Shown piece by piece: positions 1 to 7,458 of a DNA stretch of 10,895 nt. Each line of letters begins with the position of its first letter. Within the stretch, counting starts at the first letter, position 1. Source of the stretch: Pseudomonas sp. (GTDB lineage: Bacteria > Pseudomonadota > Gammaproteobacteria > Pseudomonadales > Pseudomonadaceae); the NCBI GenBank assembly GCA_029239415.1, contig JAQZAY010000105.1:1-10895 (forward strand), written 5' to 3'. Under the pieces are notes generated by a model, which saw only the letters and a list, made by a program, of their open reading frames with translations, was not told where the DNA came from and did not search any database. The translations under genes and the position numbers were made by a program.

Positions 1-1277
1 ACGGGATTGAAGCGCTTGAGGCTTTCGCCGCGCAACTCCAGGCGCAGCGACCAGTCGGATGGGCAGCACGACCTGTTGTCAGGGTAGACCATCGGCGGCG
101 GCGCGAATGTTCCCGGGGCAAGCATGCCGATGTCCAGCAGGCTGATATCGTCGCGCGCCTGGCCACCAAAGCGCTCCCGGGCCTGCAGCACTTCGTCGAA
201 CAGTTGCTCGGGGTCCCGGTTGGCGGCCAGCACCGCGCGCAGTCGCTCGACACCGAACAGCTGGTCGTGCGCATCGCGGGTATCGACCACCCCGTCGGAG
301 AGCAGGAACAGCCGCTCGCCCACGTCCATCGCCAGCACCTCGGTGCTGTCATCGAAGCGCTCGGGGGCCAGGATGCCCAGCGGCAAGTGACGCGAGACGA
401 GCGGCGCCAAGGGTTGGCCATCGGCCGACAGGCGATAGCCGTCGGGCATCCCGCCATTCCATACCTCGACCGTGCCGCGCTGCATGTCCAGCTTGAGCAG
501 CAACGCGCAGCAGAACATGTCGACCGGCAGGATCAGCTTGAGCTTGGCGTTCATCTCGCGCAGGGTTTCGCCCAGGCCGAAGCCCTTGGCGGTCATGCCG
601 TAGAACACATCGGCCAGGGGCATGGCGCCCACGGCCGCCGGCAGGCCATGGCCCGTGAAGTCCCCGAGCAGCACGTGCATGTCGCCGGACGGTGTGAACG
701 CCGCCAGCAACAGGTCGCCATTGAACAGCGCATACGGCGACTGCAGGCTGCGGATGTTCGGGGCGGCCAGGCAGCCTGCATGCGCCACCTTGTCGAACAC
801 CGCCTTGGCCACGCGTTGCTCGTTGAGCAGGTGCTGGTGGTGATGGGCGATCTGGTCGCGCTGCTGCAGCACCGTTTCCTGCAGGCGCCGCAGGCGGTCC
901 ATGGCCTGGATCCTGGCAGCCAGGATGACCGGGCTGTAGGGCTTGGCCATGAAGTCGTCGCCGCCGGCCTCGAGACAGCGCACCAGCGCGTCCTCCTCGT
1001 TCAGGGAGGTGAGGAAGATGATCGGCACCAGGACCTCGCCCGCCAGTGCCTTGATCCGCCGCGCCGCCTCGAAGCCGTCCATGACCGGCATCAGCGCATC
1101 GAGCAGCACCAGCTGCGGGCGCTGCTCGCTGAACAGCGCGACCGCCTCGGCACCATCCTGCGCGGTGAACACCGTATGGCCCTGGCGCCGGACGATCTGC
1201 GCCAGCAGCAGGCGATCGGCCGCGCCATCCTCGGCGATCAGGACGCGCAGCGCGGCGCCGGGCAGGGTGGCGTTCAA
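1..1277 (-). CDS. hsbR: HsbR-like response regulator with PP2C/SpoIIE phosphatase domain (3' end beyond window)
   Basis: This is the first 425 residues of a cytosolic partner-switch regulator. Residues ~10-125 are a receiver domain: acidic pocket E16/D17, phospho-acceptor D60 in LLDALMPVMDG, T90 in FLTSLNEED and K112 in MAKPYSP. Residues ~180-380 are a PP2C/SpoIIE phosphatase, with D188 in FNGD, D206 in GDFTGHG, D328 in LLSDG and D376/D377 in ARDDISLLD. The frame is still open at base 1; relatives carry a C-terminal HATPase-type serine kinase there. In P. aeruginosa, HsbR phosphorylates HsbA, and switches to dephosphorylating it once HptB phosphorylates its receiver. The start is a TTG overlapping the hsbA stop (TTGA). 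No ATG or GTG lies between the upstream in-frame stop and the receiver core, so TTG is the only reasonable choice. The hsbA neighbour supports the name. A generic RsbU-like regulator is the alternative. Confidence 0.85.
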   Translation of the reverse strand, partial: MNATLPGAALRVLIAEDGAADRLLLAQIVRRQGHTVFTAQDGAEAVALFSEQRPQLVLLDALMPVMDGFEAARRIKALAGEVLVPIIFLTSLNEEDALVRCLEAGGDDFMAKPYSPVILAARIQAMDRLRRLQETVLQQRDQIAHHHQHLLNEQRVAKAVFDKVAHAGCLAAPNIRSLQSPYALFNGDLLLAAFTPSGDMHVLLGDFTGHGLPAAVGAMPLADVFYGMTAKGFGLGETLREMNAKLKLILPVDMFCCALLLKLDMQRGTVEVWNGGMPDGYRLSADGQPLAPLVSRHLPLGILAPERFDDSTEVLAMDVGERLFLLSDGVVDTRDAHDQLFGVERLRAVLAANRDPEQLFDEVLQARERFGGQARDDISLLDIGMLAPGTFAPPPMVYPDNRSCCPSDWSLRLELRGESLKRFNP

Positions 1278-1579
1278 CTGATGTCGAACAGCTTGTCGAA
1301 GTTGGAGATGGCGAGGATCTTGCGCACGTCCGGGCTGGTGTTGACCACCTGCACCTCGGCGTCATCGCCGCCGACATGGTCACGCAGCAGCAAGAGCATG
1401 CCCAGGGCGGAGCTGTCCAGGTAGGTGGCTTCCTTGAGATCGACCACTACCCTCTGCGGCTTCGGATGCTGGCGCTCGTACGCTTGCCTGAACGCCAGGT
1501 GCTTGCCGAAATCGAAACGGCCCTTGATCGTGATCGTCAATTCGTTCCCATCCGGGGAAAAAACGGATTCGACAGCCAT
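1274..1579 (-). CDS. hsbA: HsbA-like STAS-domain anti-sigma factor antagonist
   Basis: A 101-residue single-domain STAS protein. It shows the family pattern: an N-terminal beta strand (LTITIKGRFDF), the central VVVDLKEATYLDSSALGMLLLL element and a C-terminal FDKLFDIS. The acceptor serine follows the LD pair as S56, the same number reported for HsbA Ser56 in P. aeruginosa. There, unphosphorylated HsbA binds the anti-sigma-28 factor FlgM, and the phosphorylated form binds the diguanylate cyclase HsbD. The start ATG has an AAGGG Shine-Dalgarno nine bases upstream, which lies inside a perfect 8-bp stem (1588-1612). The stop TGA shares four bases with the hsbR TTG start, so the two are probably co-translated. 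Whether it is read from the fliE promoter or its own is not clear from sequence. The STAS assignment is near certain; the HsbA name rests on context and Ser56. Confidence 0.87.
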   Translation of the reverse strand: MAVESVFSPDGNELTITIKGRFDFGKHLAFRQAYERQHPKPQRVVVDLKEATYLDSSALGMLLLLRDHVGGDDAEVQVVNTSPDVRKILAISNFDKLFDIS

Positions 1580-1587
1580 GCGAGTGA

Positions 1588-1612
1588 TCCCTTCAGTGAT
1601 GGCGTGAAGGGA
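1588..1612 (-). promoter_or_regulatory. stem-loop sequestering the hsbA ribosome binding site
   Basis: Read on the minus strand, TCCCTTCA pairs perfectly with TGAAGGGA (8 bp) around a 9-base loop. The 3' arm contains the only good Shine-Dalgarno (AAGGG) of hsbA. The AGGGA in that arm also fits the short ANGGA core of RsmA/CsrA sites, although RsmA prefers it in a loop. The structure is seen directly; a regulatory role is inferred. Confidence 0.5.
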
Positions 1613-1635
1613 AAGGTTTAGCAGTGAAATGGAGG

Positions 1636-1655
1636 TAGGGCAAGGTGCTGCCCTA
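1636..1655 (-). other. stem-loop just after fliJ
   Basis: TAGGGCA and TGCCCTA form a 7-bp perfect stem with a 6-base loop, four bases after the fliJ stop. No T-run follows on the minus strand (CCTCCATTTC comes next), so it does not look like a classical intrinsic terminator. It may be an RNA-processing or stability element separating the fli genes from hsbA. Confidence 0.4.
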
Positions 1656-1659
1656 TCTG

Positions 1660-2112
1660 TCAATCCACCGAATGCCGCGGCAGCCGCTGCGACAGTTCGT
1701 CGAGCAGGCGCTGCTCGCGCTTGTCTTCGGCCAGCCGTGCTTCGTCCAGGTAGCGCTGCACCAGCTTGCGCAGCCCTTCGACGCGGGCATAGGCCTGCTG
1801 CCAGGTACCGCGGGCGTTGGCGAGGTTGTTCTGGTGCCAGGTCAGGCTCTGGCGCTGCTGGGTCATGGCGGTTTCCAGCTGGCCCAGGAACCGTTGGTAG
1901 TTGACCAGCCAGCTGCCGTTGACCCCCTGGCCGCCGCGGTTGAGCCACTGCAGCTGGTAGTCCTCGCGAAAGCGCTCGAGCTCGGCCAGCTTGGCCTGGG
2001 CCTGGACGACCTGCTGCTGGAAATGCCCAAGGCGCTGCGCGGCCTTGCGCTCGGCCTCCTCGGCCATGTCGACCACCGGCGCCAGGCGCGCCCCTCGGCT
2101 GAGTTCGGCCAT
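1660..2112 (-). CDS. fliJ: flagellar export chaperone FliJ
   Basis: 150 residues, the usual FliJ size, rich in Gln, Glu, Arg and Ala and predicted almost wholly helical coiled coil. Typical stretches are AQAKLAELERFREDY (~39-53) and QQRQSLTWHQNNLANARGTWQQAYARVEGLRKLVQRY (~85-121). FliJ is the soluble stalk-like component that sits in the FliI hexamer, links it to FlhA and escorts export chaperones. The start ATG lies six bases after the fliI stop, with no good Shine-Dalgarno in the intervening TAGACC, so translation is probably coupled to fliI. FliJ is poorly conserved between families; position after fliI is the strongest evidence. Confidence 0.93.
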   Translation of the reverse strand: MAELSRGARLAPVVDMAEEAERKAAQRLGHFQQQVVQAQAKLAELERFREDYQLQWLNRGGQGVNGSWLVNYQRFLGQLETAMTQQRQSLTWHQNNLANARGTWQQAYARVEGLRKLVQRYLDEARLAEDKREQRLLDELSQRLPRHSVD

Positions 2113-2118
2113 GGTCTA

Positions 2119-3477
2119 TCAGTTGCCCGCCGGCGGCGCGAAGACGCTCGCCAGCTGCCCGCGGCTCTGGTCGAGGCTGACGTTCTCGTCCAGAGCCTGG
2201 CGCAGGTAGCCCACCAGCTTGGGCTGCAGGGCGATGGCCAGGTCGGTTTCCGGATCGCCTCCCGGCACGTAGGCGCCCACGCTGATCAGGTCTCGGCTCT
2301 GCGACAGGCGCGACCAGAGCTGCTTGAATTTCTGCGCCTGGCGCAGGTGCTCCGGGCTCACCACCTGGGGCATTACCCGGCTGATCGAGGCCTCGATGTC
2401 GATGGCCGGGTAGTGCCCTTCCTCGGCCAGGCGACGTGACAGCACGAAGTGCCCGTCCAGCACGCCCCGCGCCGAGTCGGCGATCGGGTCCTGCTGGTCG
2501 TCGCCTTCGGACAGCACGGTATAGAACGCGGTGATCGAGCCACCGCCCTTCTCGCCGTTGCCCGCCCGCTCGACCAGCTTGGGCAGCTTGGCGAACACCG
2601 AAGGCGGATAGCCGCGGGTGGCCGGCGGCTCGCCGATGGCCAGGGCGATCTCGCGCTGGGCCTGGGCGAAACGGGTCAGCGAATCCATCAGCAGCAACAC
2701 GTTCTTGCCCTTGTCGCGAAAGTATTCGGCGATGCGCGTGCAGTACATGGCCGCGCGCAAGCGCATCAGCGGCGCATCGTCGGCCGGCGATGCCACCACC
2801 ACCGAACGCTTGAGGCCTTCTTCGCCGAGGATGTGCTCGATGAATTCCTTGACCTCCCGCCCCCGCTCGCCGATCAGGCCGACGACGATGATCTCGGCCT
2901 CGGTGAAGCGCGTCATCATGCCCAGCAATACCGACTTGCCCACGCCGGTACCGGCGAACAGGCCCAGCCGCTGGCCACGCCCCACCGTCAACAGGCCATT
3001 GATGCTGCGGATGCCGACGTCCAGCGGCTGGCTGATGGGGTCGCGGTTGAGCGGGTTGATCACCGGGCCATCCATGGGCACCCAGTCCTCGGCCTTCATG
3101 CCGCCCTTGCCATCGAGCGCGCGGCCGGCGCCGTCGAGCACCCGGCCCAGCATGCTCATGCCCATGGGCAGGCGGTTGCTGTCGTCCAGCGGCACCACCC
3201 GCGCGCCCGGCGCAATGCCGGCGATGCTGCCGACCGGCATGAGAAAGATCTTGGCGCCGGAAAAGCCCATCACTTCGGCCTCAACGCTGACCGGGTGGTA
3301 GCTGTCGTCGTTGATCACCACGCAGCGGCTGCCCACTGCGGCGCGCAGGCCTTCGGCCTCGAGGGTCAGCCCGACCACGCGCAGCAGGCGTCCCTCCACC
3401 ACGGGCTGGACGGGCAGGTCCACAGCCGCGGCATAGGCGCCCATGCGCTTGGCGAAACTGGTACGGTCAAGGCGCAT
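2119..3477 (-). CDS. fliI: flagellum-specific export ATPase FliI
   Basis: 452 residues, a full-length relative of F1 beta/T3SS ATPases. It hydrolyses ATP at the cytoplasmic face of the export gate to help unload and unfold substrates. Walker A is AGTGVGKS (K181), the catalytic glutamate region is LIGERGREV (E204), and Walker B is LLLMDS (D265). The [23 protein letters not shown] block is typical of FliI. The start at 3477 (MRLDRTSF) was chosen because the 65 residues added by the longer open frame to 3672 are Arg/Cys/Thr-rich, have no family resemblance and lie inside fliH. The gene overlaps the fliH stop by 11 bases, with only a weak TGGA upstream, which suggests coupling. FliH inhibits and positions FliI; FliJ follows immediately. 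Confidence 0.98.
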   Translation of the reverse strand: MRLDRTSFAKRMGAYAAAVDLPVQPVVEGRLLRVVGLTLEAEGLRAAVGSRCVVINDDSYHPVSVEAEVMGFSGAKIFLMPVGSIAGIAPGARVVPLDDSNRLPMGMSMLGRVLDGAGRALDGKGGMKAEDWVPMDGPVINPLNRDPISQPLDVGIRSINGLLTVGRGQRLGLFAGTGVGKSVLLGMMTRFTEAEIIVVGLIGERGREVKEFIEHILGEEGLKRSVVVASPADDAPLMRLRAAMYCTRIAEYFRDKGKNVLLLMDSLTRFAQAQREIALAIGEPPATRGYPPSVFAKLPKLVERAGNGEKGGGSITAFYTVLSEGDDQQDPIADSARGVLDGHFVLSRRLAEEGHYPAIDIEASISRVMPQVVSPEHLRQAQKFKQLWSRLSQSRDLISVGAYVPGGDPETDLAIALQPKLVGYLRQALDENVSLDQSRGQLASVFAPPAGN

Positions 3478-4231
3478 CGTGCTTGTCCAGGTCGATCGAA
3501 AGGTCGGGGGCGGCCGGGTGCAGCGCCTGGTCGTGCATCTGGTCGAACAGCTGCGCCAGGCCTTTCTCGATACGTGTCTCGATGCTGGCGTCGATGCGGC
3601 TGTGCAACGTCTCGACGCGGCAACCTCCGGGCAGCAGCGCTTCGTCCTCGAGCAGTTTCCAGCTTTCCTCATGGCGCTCGCGCAGGGCCTTGACCCGCTC
3701 GAAGTCCTGGGGGTTGAGGTGGATGCGCACGTTCTCCGCGCCCATCGGCAGCAGCTTGAGGGCCTCGCGCAGCACGTGGGTGATCTGGCTGGAATCGGTG
3801 CGCAGCTCCCGGCCGATCACCTGGCGGGCCATGTGCCCGACCAGGCTGACCAAGGCCTTTTCGATCTGGGTGTCCTGCTCGGCGATGGGCGCGAGCAAGT
3901 GCCCCATCAGCTTCTCGAGGCTGGCAAGCTTGGCGGCCAGCGCCGCCTCGGCTTCCTGGCGAACCTTGACCTGGGTGGTGTGGAAGCCCTCGCGCTCGCC
4001 GGTGGCGAAGCCTTCGTTGTAGGCTTCCTGGCGGATGCTCTCGAGCTCCTCGAGGGTCAGCGGCTGGACTTCCTCCAGCGGCACTTCCTCGATTTCCTCG
4101 ACGACTTCGGGCTCAGGCTCGGGTTCTGGCTCAGGCTCCGGCTGCGGGTCGAAGCTGGGCAAGGCCCAGACGTCGACGCCTTCCAGGTCACGGGCGCGGA
4201 TCAGGTCGCTTGGGGGGTTGGCGGTGGACAT
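3467..4231 (-). CDS. fliH: flagellar assembly protein FliH (export ATPase regulator)
   Basis: 254 residues. FliH forms a dimeric stator-like arm that binds and restrains FliI and anchors it to the C-ring. An acidic/proline N-terminal part holds six consecutive Pro-Glu units (residues 31-42) followed by [14 protein letters not shown]. Then comes a helical region (~60-115, beginning [26 protein letters not shown]), and a C-terminal FliI-binding domain with [15 protein letters not shown] and [31 protein letters not shown], as in FliH/YscL proteins. A tryptophan near the N terminus (W22) recalls the aromatic residues that dock other FliH proteins to the C-ring, by inference. The start has GAGAGG upstream. 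A 33-base gap separates it from fliG; the 3' end overlaps fliI. Confidence 0.95.
   Translation of the reverse strand: MSTANPPSDLIRARDLEGVDVWALPSFDPQPEPEPEPEPEPEVVEEIEEVPLEEVQPLTLEELESIRQEAYNEGFATGEREGFHTTQVKVRQEAEAALAAKLASLEKLMGHLLAPIAEQDTQIEKALVSLVGHMARQVIGRELRTDSSQITHVLREALKLLPMGAENVRIHLNPQDFERVKALRERHEESWKLLEDEALLPGGCRVETLHSRIDASIETRIEKGLAQLFDQMHDQALHPAAPDLSIDLDKHDAP
4106..4141 (-). repeat. in-frame Pro-Glu repeat in fliH
   Basis: Six tandem Pro-Glu codon pairs, an imperfect 6-base repeat seen on the plus strand as a run of GGCTCA/GGCTCG/GGTTCT variants. Such repeats can change length by slippage in steps of two residues without breaking the frame. The codons vary, which would dampen slippage. 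Confidence 0.75.
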
Positions 4232-4264
4232 TTCACGACCTCTCGTCTAAGGGCAGCTTGCAGC

Positions 4265-5284
4265 TTAAATCATCTCCTCGCCGCCCTTGCCGCCGAGCAC
4301 GATCTCGCCGGCCTCGGCCATGCGGCGGGCGATGGTGAGGATTTCCTTCTGTGCGGTCTCGACGTCGCTGACGCGGACCGGGCCCTTGGCCTCCAGGTCG
4401 TCGCGCAGCAGCTCCGAGGCACGCTTGGACATGTTCTTGAGCACCTTGTCCTTGACCTTCTCGTCCGCGCCCTTGAGCGCCACCACCAGCACCTCCGAGG
4501 AGACCTCGCGCAGCAGCGCCTGGATACCGCGGTCGTCCACGTCGGCCAGGTTGTTGAAGACGAACATCAAGTCTTCGATCTGCTCGGACAGGTCGCCATC
4601 GACCTCGCGGATCGAATCCATCAGCTGGCCTTCGACCGAGCTGTCGAGGAAGTTCATGATGTCGGCCGCCCGCTTGATGCCGCCCAGGGTGGTGCGCGCG
4701 GCATTGGAGTTGCCCGAGAACTGCTTCTCGAGGATCTGGTTCAGCTCCTTGAGCGCCGCCGGTTGCACGGTGTTGAGCGAGGAGACGCGCAGGATGATGT
4801 CCAGGCGCACCTTGTGGTCGAAATTGCTCAGCACTTCGCCGGCCTGGTCGGGGTCGAGGTAGGCGACGACGATGGCCTGGATCTGTGGGTGCTCGAAGCG
4901 AATGACATCGGCCACTGCACGCGGCTCCATCCACTTGAGGCTGTCCAGGCCGCTGGTGTTGCCGCCCAGCAGGATGCGGTCGATCAGGCCGTTGGCCTTG
5001 TCCTCGCCCAGGGCCTGGTTGAGCATCTTGCGGATGTAGCCATCCGAGCCGACGCCCAGGCTGGTCTGCTCGCCGACGACTTCGACGAACTCGCTCATCA
5101 CCTGCTCGACCTGCTCGCGATGGATGGTGCCCATCTGCGCCATGGCCACGCCGACCCGCTGCACTTCCTTGGGGCCCATGTGCCGCAGCACCTGGGCGGC
5201 GTCGGTTTCACCCAGCGACAGCAACAGGATCGCCGCCTTGTCGACACGGGTCAGCTTGGCGAGAACGGCTCGGTTATCACTCAT
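4265..5284 (-). CDS. fliG: flagellar motor switch protein FliG
   Basis: 339 residues, full length. FliG links the MS ring (FliF) to the C ring and makes the electrostatic contact with the stator that generates torque. The N-terminal FliF-binding domain opens LTRVDKAAILLLSLGETDAAQVL, the middle domain holds the EHPQ motif (131-134), and the C-terminal torque helix keeps the charged residues. With a uniform offset of seven from E. coli numbering, K271, R288, D295, D296 and R304 correspond to K264, K281, D288, D289 and R297. The start codon overlaps the fliF stop by eight bases (ATGAGTGA) and has only weak GTGGA upstream, so translation is probably coupled to fliF, fitting FliF:FliG stoichiometry. 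The protein ends GGKGGEEMI. Confidence 0.98.
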   Translation of the reverse strand: MSDNRAVLAKLTRVDKAAILLLSLGETDAAQVLRHMGPKEVQRVGVAMAQMGTIHREQVEQVMSEFVEVVGEQTSLGVGSDGYIRKMLNQALGEDKANGLIDRILLGGNTSGLDSLKWMEPRAVADVIRFEHPQIQAIVVAYLDPDQAGEVLSNFDHKVRLDIILRVSSLNTVQPAALKELNQILEKQFSGNSNAARTTLGGIKRAADIMNFLDSSVEGQLMDSIREVDGDLSEQIEDLMFVFNNLADVDDRGIQALLREVSSEVLVVALKGADEKVKDKVLKNMSKRASELLRDDLEAKGPVRVSDVETAQKEILTIARRMAEAGEIVLGGKGGEEMI

Positions 5285-7058
5285 CGGCGTTGATCCACTC
5301 TTTGACGACCTGGGCCACGCGGCCCGGGTCTTCGGCCACCAGGCCCTTGATTGCGTTCAACTGCGCCTCGTAGCCCTCGGTCGGGCTAGGCAACAGAATG
5401 CTTTGCGGGCCACCGAGGCTGACACGGTCGTTGGCCAGCTCGCCATCCATACCGATCATCCCGCCCAGTTCCATGTCGCTGTCGCTGGCGGCGGCCTGCT
5501 TGCCACCACCGGTGATGTTGTTGAGCACCGGGCGCAGCACGCCGAACACCAGCACCAGGATGAACAGCACGCCCAGCGCTTGCTTGGCGATGTCCCAGAA
5601 CCACGGTTGCGAGTAGAACGGGATCTCGGCGATCACTTCGCCACGGTCGGCGGCGAACGGCACGTTGATCACGCTGACGCTGTCGCCACGGCTGGCGTCG
5701 AAGCCCACGGCGTCCTGCACCAGGCGGGTGAAGCGCGTCAGGTCCTCGGCTGTCCACGGTGCACGGGTCGCCTCGCCGGTAGCGGCATCGAGCTTGACCT
5801 GGTCGTCCACCACCACGGCCACCGACAGGCGGGTCAGGCGGCCCTGCTGCTGGCGGGTGTGGCTGATGGAGCGGTCCAGCTCGAAGTTCCTGGTCGACTG
5901 CTGGCGCTTGTCGGCCGGGTACGGCGCGAGCATCGGCTGGCCGGTGGCCGGGTCCATGATCTGCTGGCCGTTGGCGTCGAGCAGCGGCTGGCCAGGCTGG
6001 ATCGCACCCGCCGCACCCGCGGTACCGCCGGTGGTCTGTGGCGCGCTGGCCGGGCCTGGCGGCTGGTTGCTCAGCGCACCGGGCACGCCTTGCGGGCCCT
6101 GGCTGCTGGTGCGCTGCTCCTCGACCGATTGCTCGCTGCGCAGCGCTGGCTGGTCAGGGTTGAACTGCTCGGAGGTGGACTCGACGGCGCTGAAGTCGAC
6201 GTCGGCCGAGACCTCGGCCTTGTAGCGGTCGTTGCCCAGCACCGGCTGCAGGATGTTGTGCACGCGCTGGGTGAGCATGCCTTCCATGCGGCGGCTGTAG
6301 TCGAACTGCTTGCCGGCCATGGTCAGCTCGGTGTTCTGGATCTGCTCGGACAGCAGGTTGCCCTTCTGGTCGACCACGGTGACCTGGGACTTGTCGAGCT
6401 CGGGAACGCTGGCGGCAACCAGGTTGACGATGGCCGCCACCTGGCCGGCCTCGAGGGTACGCCCGGCGTACATCTCGACCAGTACCGAGGCGCTCGGCTT
6501 GCGCTCGTCGCGGACGAACACCGAGCTCTTCGGGATGGCCAGGTGCACGCGCGCGGCCTTGACGTTGTTCAGGCTCGACACGGTGCGCGCCAGCTCGCCC
6601 TCGAGGCCCCGGCGATACCGGGTGGCCTCCATGAACTGGCTGGTGCCCAGGCCTTGTTCCTTGTCGAGGATCTCGAAGCCCACGTTGCCGTCGCTCGGCG
6701 CCACGCCTGCGGCCGCCAGCTTCAGGCGGGCGCGGGACAGGTCGTCGGCCTTGACCAGCAGTGCGCCGGAGTTGGGCTCGACGTTGTAGGGAATGTCGGC
6801 GGCAGCCAGGGTGTCCATGATCTGCTTGGTGTCCATGCCCGACAGGCTGCCGTACAGCGGCCGGTAGTCGGGCTGCTGCGACCAGAGCACCACGGCGAAG
6901 CCGATGGCCACGCTCGCGGCCAGGCCGACCAGCAGGCCGACCTGGCGCAGCGCGGGCATGCGCGAGATGTTTTCCAGGAACGACATGCCGAACAGCGGCG
7001 GCTTGCCAGCGGGCGGGCTGCTCTTGGCGGGCATGTTGTCGGAGACTGCTTCGGCCAT
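5277..7058 (-). CDS. fliF: flagellar MS-ring protein FliF
   Basis: 593 residues. FliF oligomerises in the inner membrane as the base on which the rod, export gate and C ring are built. It has a cytosolic N terminus, a first membrane segment (~39-59), periplasmic ring-building domains (PDYRPLYGSLS, then EGELARTVSSLNNVKAARVHLAIP), and a second membrane segment (~490-513). The cytosolic tail ends EGYEAQLNAIKGLVAEDPGRVAQVVKEWINADE, the FliG-binding helices. Residues ~318-390 are a low-complexity Gly/Pro/Gln/Ala stretch in the periplasmic part, where FliF proteins vary most. GAGGA upstream of the ATG is a good Shine-Dalgarno; the fliE stop is 14 bases away. The stop overlaps fliG. Confidence 0.98.
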   Translation of the reverse strand: MAEAVSDNMPAKSSPPAGKPPLFGMSFLENISRMPALRQVGLLVGLAASVAIGFAVVLWSQQPDYRPLYGSLSGMDTKQIMDTLAAADIPYNVEPNSGALLVKADDLSRARLKLAAAGVAPSDGNVGFEILDKEQGLGTSQFMEATRYRRGLEGELARTVSSLNNVKAARVHLAIPKSSVFVRDERKPSASVLVEMYAGRTLEAGQVAAIVNLVAASVPELDKSQVTVVDQKGNLLSEQIQNTELTMAGKQFDYSRRMEGMLTQRVHNILQPVLGNDRYKAEVSADVDFSAVESTSEQFNPDQPALRSEQSVEEQRTSSQGPQGVPGALSNQPPGPASAPQTTGGTAGAAGAIQPGQPLLDANGQQIMDPATGQPMLAPYPADKRQQSTRNFELDRSISHTRQQQGRLTRLSVAVVVDDQVKLDAATGEATRAPWTAEDLTRFTRLVQDAVGFDASRGDSVSVINVPFAADRGEVIAEIPFYSQPWFWDIAKQALGVLFILVLVFGVLRPVLNNITGGGKQAAASDSDMELGGMIGMDGELANDRVSLGGPQSILLPSPTEGYEAQLNAIKGLVAEDPGRVAQVVKEWINADE

Positions 7059-7072
7059 GACTTACTCTGTCC

Positions 7073-7399
7073 TCAAACCGGCATCTGCAAGATGTCTTGG
7101 TACGCCTGGACCAGCTTGTTGCGTACCTGGGTCAGCGCCTGCATCGACACCGAGGCTTTCTGCGAGGCGATCATCACGTCAGTGAGGTCGACACCGCTCT
7201 TGCCGATTTCGAAGGCGCTCGCCAGCTGCGAGGACGCCTGCTGGGTTTCGCTGACCTTGTTGATGGCTTGCCCGAACAAGTCGGCAAAACTGTTGGCACC
7301 GGCCTCTGGTGCGGCAGCTGCCTTGGGCATCGACATGGCGTCGGCCTGCATGGCCCGCATGTCCAGCATCAATCGATTGAATTCAACACCTTGGCTCAT
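7073..7399 (-). CDS. fliE: flagellar hook-basal body adapter FliE
   Basis: 108 residues. FliE is the first protein exported by the flagellar type III system and joins the MS ring and export gate to the rod. The C-terminal half carries the family signature: [41 protein letters not shown]. The start [10 protein letters not shown] was chosen over one 12 residues upstream ([11 protein letters not shown]) because GGAGAGAAGAG sits just before this ATG and FliE proteins are normally 100-110 residues. It heads the basal body operon, 49 bases from the start site predicted by the sigma-54 promoter at 7459-7475. Confidence 0.97.
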   Translation of the reverse strand: MSQGVEFNRLMLDMRAMQADAMSMPKAAAAPEAGANSFADLFGQAINKVSETQQASSQLASAFEIGKSGVDLTDVMIASQKASVSMQALTQVRNKLVQAYQDILQMPV

Positions 7400-7419
7400 T
7401 GACTCTTCTCTCCGAGGGC

Positions 7420-7433
7420 CGCATTTTTTTGAC
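7420..7433 (-). promoter_or_regulatory. candidate FleQ box in the fliE leader
   Basis: The minus strand reads GTCAAAAAAATGCG, matching 10 of 14 positions of the published FleQ box GTCAATAAATTGAC. It lies about +16 to +29 from the predicted start site. In P. aeruginosa, FleQ is reported to act on some promoters, including fliE, from sites in the transcribed leader. The left half-site is good and the right half is degenerate. Confidence 0.45.
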
Positions 7434-7458
7434 ACTACGCAGCGGCTAGCCAGGACCT

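Noticed and set aside
349..1383. A 344-codon minus-strand frame over hsbR
   Set aside because: It is in a different frame from the receiver/PP2C protein and is Arg/Pro/Ala-rich with no motifs; the true frame is hsbR from the TTG at 1277.
1639..1655. Possible sigma-54 promoter for hsbA (AGGGCAG-CACC-TTGCC)
   Set aside because: The GG/GC spacing is right and TTGC is good, but the -24 half (GGGCAG) departs from TGGCAC and the sequence is explained by the stem-loop arms. Not strong enough to call.
3478..3672. Longer FliI with a start at 3672
   Set aside because: The extra 65 residues are the fliH gene read in another frame and resemble no FliI N terminus; ATG at 3477 gives the normal FliI length.
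204..3693. Long plus-strand open frames opposite hsbR, fliJ and fliI (204-1424, 1645-2439, 2449-3693)
   Set aside because: His/Gln/Ala/Arg-rich shadow sequences opposite intact conserved genes.
3443..5293. A 616-codon plus-strand open frame opposite fliG and fliH
   Set aside because: Antisense shadow of fliG/fliH; no domain or family resemblance.
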